From positions 82,653 through 146,652 of the forward strand of contig NW_019775855.1 of the NCBI RefSeq assembly GCF_001039355.2: a stretch of 64,000 nucleotides of DNA. The letters run 5' to 3'. Below, in pieces: positions 59,239 to 64,000 of the stretch; the stretch's first letter is position 1; each line of letters begins with the position of its first letter. A program made the translations under genes and the position numbers. This stretch comes from Lingula anatina. Taxonomy: Eukaryota; Brachiopoda; Lingulata; Lingulida; Lingulidae. The notes under the pieces were generated by a model. It was not told the origin of the DNA and did no database searches. It saw nothing but the letters and a program-made list of their open reading frames with translations.

Positions 59239-60120
59239 TAATAATAATAATAACAATAATAATTTATTTCTAAAAACCTCACTACATGTCTCGGCACTGC
59301 TTACGTATTAAATCTAAAACTACCCCTACCAGTACAAATATTTATTTAAAAGAAATACATAAGCAACAATTTTAATAACTATCATTAGTGTCATAAAGAG
59401 AAACAATCAATTGGTTGGTAAAATTTGATAATAAATTTGATTCTGGGATTTCAAAACTTTTTTCCATTTGTTATTAGTCTTTTGCATATTTTTGCTTTCA
59501 CAATTTAAAGTTGCCTGCTTGACCTAAGTATTCTGATGGGATTTGCTAGCTTTATAATATTATACTGATAAAATGGACAGTGGCCCTTTACAGCTATCAA
59601 AGTCATGGGTAGCATTTTGTAAACTATTCTTTGAGATACAGGCAACCAATGGAGATCACTCAGGACTGGTGTAATGTTATCAGACTTGCAAGTTTTATGT
59701 AAGAGATGTGCAGCTGAATTTGAATAGGCCGATTTTTTTCACATTTGATTGTTAGGTATATCAACCAAGAAGATACTGCAGCAATCAAGTCTCTAAGTCA
59801 CAAAAACATGGACGAGTTGCTCTGTTTGCTTATTATCAATAACATTAGTTCTAAATATCTGTTGCAGGTTTAAATAAGATGATGTACACAGTTTGTTCAT
59901 GTTTGTTGTTAAAGTTACACCCAACTTTCAAACTTTTGTGCTTGTTTTAATAACAGGATATCCACCTTTGATACTATCTAGTGTGGTGCTGTCTTCGAAA
60001 ACCAATTAATTCACTGAAGACTATAAATAATTTAACTTGAGCCAGGATATGAGTTCATGCACACAAGCCTTGATGGTTGCTTTTTTATCACAAGGATTTT
60101 CTCACAACATATATCTAAGA
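59239..60120 (-). mobile_element. Retroelement-like 3' relic
   Basis: A microsatellite and TTTATTTCTAAAAACCTCAC lead into sequence with GGCAACCAATGGAGATCACT, CAGACTTGCAAG and CAGCAATCAAGTCTCTAAGT. This order of motifs is common in 3' parts of LINE families in marine animals, recalled from general familiarity and not from a search. There is no coding remnant. Confidence 0.35.
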
Positions 60121-60939
60121 ACCATCTGTATATAACATTAAATTGAAATGATATCTAATTTTTTTGTTGATTTGCCATGGAATTCTGGGAAAAATTTTTT
60201 AAACATTCAGAATTATAGAAAAAAGAATCACACAGAAAATGACCACAACAATAGTACTGTAACAAGCATCTGCACTTAATTCAAACGTCAGAAAAAAAAT
60301 TAACGTGAATGCATTGCCCCAAGAGATTTCCATTTTCCATCAACATTATAAATAAATAAAATTTTACCAGGTATAAAACCTCAAAAAGGATTTTAATATA
60401 TATTTCTTTTGTTAAACAATGTATAAATAAAGAAAAACTTCAAAACAAGCTAGTAGTTGCTTCAAGCTGGGAAAGAGCTAAAAAAGATCACAGTCAATTT
60501 TGAGATTTAAAAAGCTGGTGTCTTAATATACATTTACTCAAAATCAGAATATCCACACAATATATTAGTAAGCTCAGAATAAGGAATGTTGTCCCCTATT
60601 TCCTCACCAATATCAACCTTGATGTGAAATTTTGTTCAATCATACTTGAAATGTGCTATGAGAACAGAAGCACGAAAGAGTTAAAAGCAATGATCACTTC
60701 CAACTTACTCAACTTTTCCAAGCTGAGTAGATGAGCATTGTGATGTATATTTTTAGAGTTTTTTGCACAGTGGTGACAATGTCATGGTCATGATTGGTGG
60801 GTATAATGTTACAGAAAATCTCGATCCCATGCCAGTTTGGTTTATGTACCTTTTTTGCATCAAAATCCAGCACTGTCCTTTGAAGTTTTGTGTCAGAAAC
60901 CAAGAATCAGGGGCAAAGTGTTATTCCGTCTCATTTACT

Positions 60940-63900
60940 TCACCCTTCATCCTCTAGTTTAGGAAACCCAGCCACAGGCAGCACTCCAATCTTCAAATAA
61001 TGTGGGCCACAGTACTCCTTCTCCTCAAACTGGTTAGTCTCAAAGTCATACTTGAACAAATACCTTTCGAAAGAGGTCCCCCCAATAATGTACAATTTAT
61101 GACGAAACACAGTCACTGACCGCTGGAAATGTCCAAATTCTTCGGGAGTGGGCGTTAACTCTGTCCATTGGTCTGTCATAATATCATAAACTTCATTAAT
61201 GAAGCAGTCGCGCATGTTCCAGCCATCCTCGCTACTGTACCCTCCGAATACATACAGTTTGTTGTTATACAGAGACATACTGTGGCCCTGACGAGTGTGT
61301 AACATTGGGGCTTTACTCTCCCAGCTTATATTGGTTGGATAAAACACAGACATGTGACTGACTGGCACGGAGTCCAGGGGATTGTCAGAGATGCCGCCGC
61401 TAACAAAAATGCAACCATCCTTCACAGCAGCTGCAATATCAAAACAAGGAACAGGTAGCTTTGGCAGGCTGATCCATTGGTTCTCTTCAGGGTCGTACCT
61501 TTGGGAATGTAAAAAAAAGTTTCTATAGATGTACTGCATAAATGTGTAAACAGAGAACTATCAGTAAACCATCGCAGTGTACATACATATTTAGCATGTA
61601 TGGTTTACAATTAAAACACTTATAAAAACACACTTGTGCATGTACTGTATATCCACATATCCACCAAAACACACACATGCGCAACAACAAGCACACATAC
61701 TAGTACAGGTACATGTATACTAATGCACAAACACACACAACCACACTTATAAACACATAACATATGCACATGCACACCAACACACAGCATATACACATGC
61801 TACCACACAACAGCCACATGCAGGCACAAACAGCCAAATGTACATTAAAACATCTGAACACATACACAGCTTGACACTAATATTCATGTGTGAACCGATA
61901 ATAAATATAAGGGCACTTCACAGAAACACACACCTTTCCACAGTGTCTAGTAACAACTCCTGGTCCTGTTCTGTGTGGTCCACACCACCTATAGCATACA
62001 AATACCGGCCATCATTGACCAGCGCAAAGTTCACACGGTTATCTTGCATTGGAGCGCACTCAATCCACACCTGCCACCTAGGGTCCAGGCGATACATCAC
62101 ATTGGTGCTGCAGTAGCTTCGACCATAACCACCAGCGGCAAATGCAAAGTCTCCCATAAATGTCACACTGGCATATTCCAGAACCAAACTGAGGCTGCTA
62201 GTGGATAATGGCTGCTCACACATACCAGGTATACCTAAAGTAATGGAGAGAAGATTTTACTTTGATAAAAAAATGGTTTCCATAAGGGTCCATGAGCTCT
62301 TACTGAAAATAGGCCTAGGCAGTACATTCACAAACTCATGGCCAGCAAGAGATGTATAAGAGGTTCAAATCTGGTGGTCCCTTGCTTATTTGTTCCCTTG
62401 TTATGAACTCACTGACATACTGTAACCCTACTGCTTCTAATTAGTTTAATTAGTAGTAAATTCAATAAAATTTCTCATATTTGTTTGCCTGAGCATAGAA
62501 TAATGTACGTAAAATAAACAAGTGACAAAACATCAGTGCACAAAACATCAGTGAAAACTTCGACAAATTTCTAGGTGCATCTTCTAATGAAAAGAGCATA
62601 TCAATTTTACTAGAAGATAAATAATTACTACTAGTATTATATATAATATCTAAGGGTGTTTTTTGAAGATTTTTGTCTTTACATGAAGGAGATACCTGGT
62701 ACTTTGAACTGTATACTCTCTGCATCATCAACAGCTGAGATCATGGAGACCAGTGGCTGCGCCCCGCGGACGCGGGTCCGTTCTGATGCCACGAGACACT
62801 GACTGTATGGGTTGGCCTGGTATTCCTTTGCCTCTGTAACCAAGGCCTCAATCCCAGGGTATGCAAGCAAATCTTCACGGATTTCCTCAAGTTGCTGGGA
62901 ATTCAAACAAGGAAATCGAATCAAGCCTACAATTTCCTCCAGGTGTTTCAACCGATCCGAGTTATGGTCTAACCAATCCAAGACCGTCTTGAGGATATAC
63001 CCCTCAGGCGCGGCAATGAAGTGATCACTGGCTAGTATTTTGTAAAGCAGTTCATACTGGATCAATTTGAAATTTGGTTCTTCAGATAAAGGAATGAAAC
63101 TCTGTCCTATATACTCGAATATATCAGGGTTCAGGTCGTCCAGAGCATACCTGTCCATCAAGTCCAACACTAAACCATAGTTTTCTATACTGAGATGATA
63201 GATCAGGTAGTAGCAGCACAGTTCTGACAACCATCCAACCTGAAATATTGGAATATATTAAATTTACTATATGTATATAGTTCACATATGCAGGCTTATC
63301 TCAGCTTTTTAGTCTCATACATGTCCATCAAGGTGAACAATTTTGTCTCTCTAGTTCCATTACTGGTGTTGCTTAAAAACAAATTTAACATTAATTTGTC
63401 TACAGTGTTTTAAGATGACAGCAAATAATGACAGTACACTTCTTACTTTTTCAGGCAACTATGGAAGTACTAAGTAATAGGAGTAGTACTAGTATGTTTA
63501 AATAGCCATTTAGGATAAATGTTCAATCTAATGTTTTCTTAAACATACATAAAGTTTATGAGGAGATTCTTATTTCTTAAATAATCTATTTAACCTGAAA
63601 GAACTGAGAAGCTTCAATGACATCCTGAATCTTTTCAGCGTCTAGAGACACATGGCCATGGTAAAAGTATTCCAGCATGGCTGCAAAGCCTATAGGACTG
63701 ATCTCGAACAGTTCAATGTCTTTCATTTGCTTCTCCTGCATGTCATGACTGAACATGGCAGAAAAATAATCACTGGCTTCAGATAATATGTCACGATGTG
63801 CACTGAAGGTTTTATCTCCAACTGTTAGTTTAACATCACAGTTGTAGTCATACATTCTTGCAGACACTTTCTTGTAGTTCTTGTTAACGAATCTGTGCTT

Positions 63901-63969
63901 GCCTTCTGAGAGTTTCAAAACCTGAAGACTGTCAGTGAAAGAGCTGGGGTCCATCGAGGTATCATGCAT
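60940..63969 (-). CDS. BTB-BACK-Kelch protein (Kelch-like family)
   Basis: Four coding exons on the minus strand: 63595-63969, 62696-63239, 61934-62234 and 60940-61498. They total 1,779 bases and encode 592 residues with consistent phases (0, 1, 2) and GT-AG borders. An in-frame TAG lies shortly upstream of the ATG, which supports the start. The BTB domain (~35-130) has CDVKLTVGDKTFSAHRDILS and the SDYFSAMFSHDM core. The BACK domain follows (~135-270). Kelch repeats fill ~310-592, with paired glycines in AAGGYG, AIGGVD, VSGGIS, VFGGYS and IIGGTS. Proteins of this build usually bind Cullin-3 through BTB-BACK and substrates through the propeller, acting as ubiquitin ligase adaptors; this is inferred from the family. 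I cannot assign a particular KLHL orthologue. No lesion was seen. Confidence 0.92.
61620..61830. repeat. CA-rich imperfect repeat in Kelch intron
   Basis: Intron 3 of the Kelch gene contains a long stretch of imperfect ACACAC/ACATGC units with no precise period. Probably a decayed dinucleotide repeat; no function is implied. Confidence 0.6.
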
Positions 63970-64000
63970 TTTTTTTGTTAAATTCTGCTACAAAGCCCTG

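Larger units (their letters stand above)
55391..60939. other. Gene-poor region between receptor and Kelch gene
   Basis: The promoter side of the receptor starts here, but no clear core promoter was assigned. A fragment with ATCCGCCCCTGGTA (58,318-58,336) ends a partial MITE (about 58,180-58,336). An AAT-type microsatellite at 59,239-59,264 leads into a repeat-like stretch. No open frame with a recognisable domain occurs on either strand. Confidence 0.5.

Noticed and set aside
1-64000. CRISPR arrays, bacterial operons and Shine-Dalgarno sites
   Set aside because: Spliced animal genes fill the window; the repeats are transposons, microsatellites and duplicated segments, with no regular repeat-spacer pattern.

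Overview
The window is nuclear DNA of a metazoan. Genes are split by GT-AG introns, about two thirds of the sequence is A+T, transposon relics are dense, and the products (a CUB/C-type lectin/LDLa/LRR receptor with seven membrane segments, a BTB-Kelch protein, PARP-domain proteins) are animal types. The resemblance of the receptor to the snail GRL101 class and the style of the repeats suggest a marine invertebrate, most likely a lophotrochozoan such as a mollusc. The species cannot be fixed from the sequence.

Region 1 (1-2,690) has no recognisable gene. It starts with a roughly 770-bp element whose ends are inverted repeats with G/C runs.

Region 2 (about 2,690-44,000) is a tandem array of one gene family. 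Each complete gene has six coding exons. Exon 1 encodes a short Ser/Thr/Asn-rich N-terminus, exon 2 a membrane segment, exon 3 a polytopic membrane domain, exon 4 two more membrane segments and a charged linker, and exons 5-6 a PARP-type ADP-ribosyltransferase domain with the His-Tyr-Glu residues present. Two copies splice into full reading frames: B (17,027-21,751; 706 aa) and C (27,855-35,374; 695 aa). Copy A (6,009-13,155) has three lesions. Copy D (36,521-37,366) is only the C-terminal part. Another C-terminal piece (40,842-41,687) and a second exon 1 of copy C (26,840-27,023) are near-identical copies meeting at single N characters, so they look like unmerged haplotypes or gap-edge assembly duplicates. 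Introns and flanks carry LINE fragments, a dead Tc1/mariner transposase, several inverted-repeat elements and simple repeats. Comparing copies reveals empty insertion sites.

Region 3 (44,000-49,380) holds no gene I can support. It is followed on the minus strand by a two-exon receptor gene (49,385-55,390; 1,891 aa predicted). Region 4 (55,391-60,939) is gene-poor with retroelement relics. Region 5 (60,940-63,969, minus) is a complete four-exon BTB-BACK-Kelch gene of 592 aa, probably a Cullin-3 adaptor.

The most notable system is the array of polytopic membrane proteins with a cytosolic-type PARP domain. I know of no described animal PARP with this build. Tandem duplication, divergence and decay would fit a sensing or defence gene family, but that role is inference.
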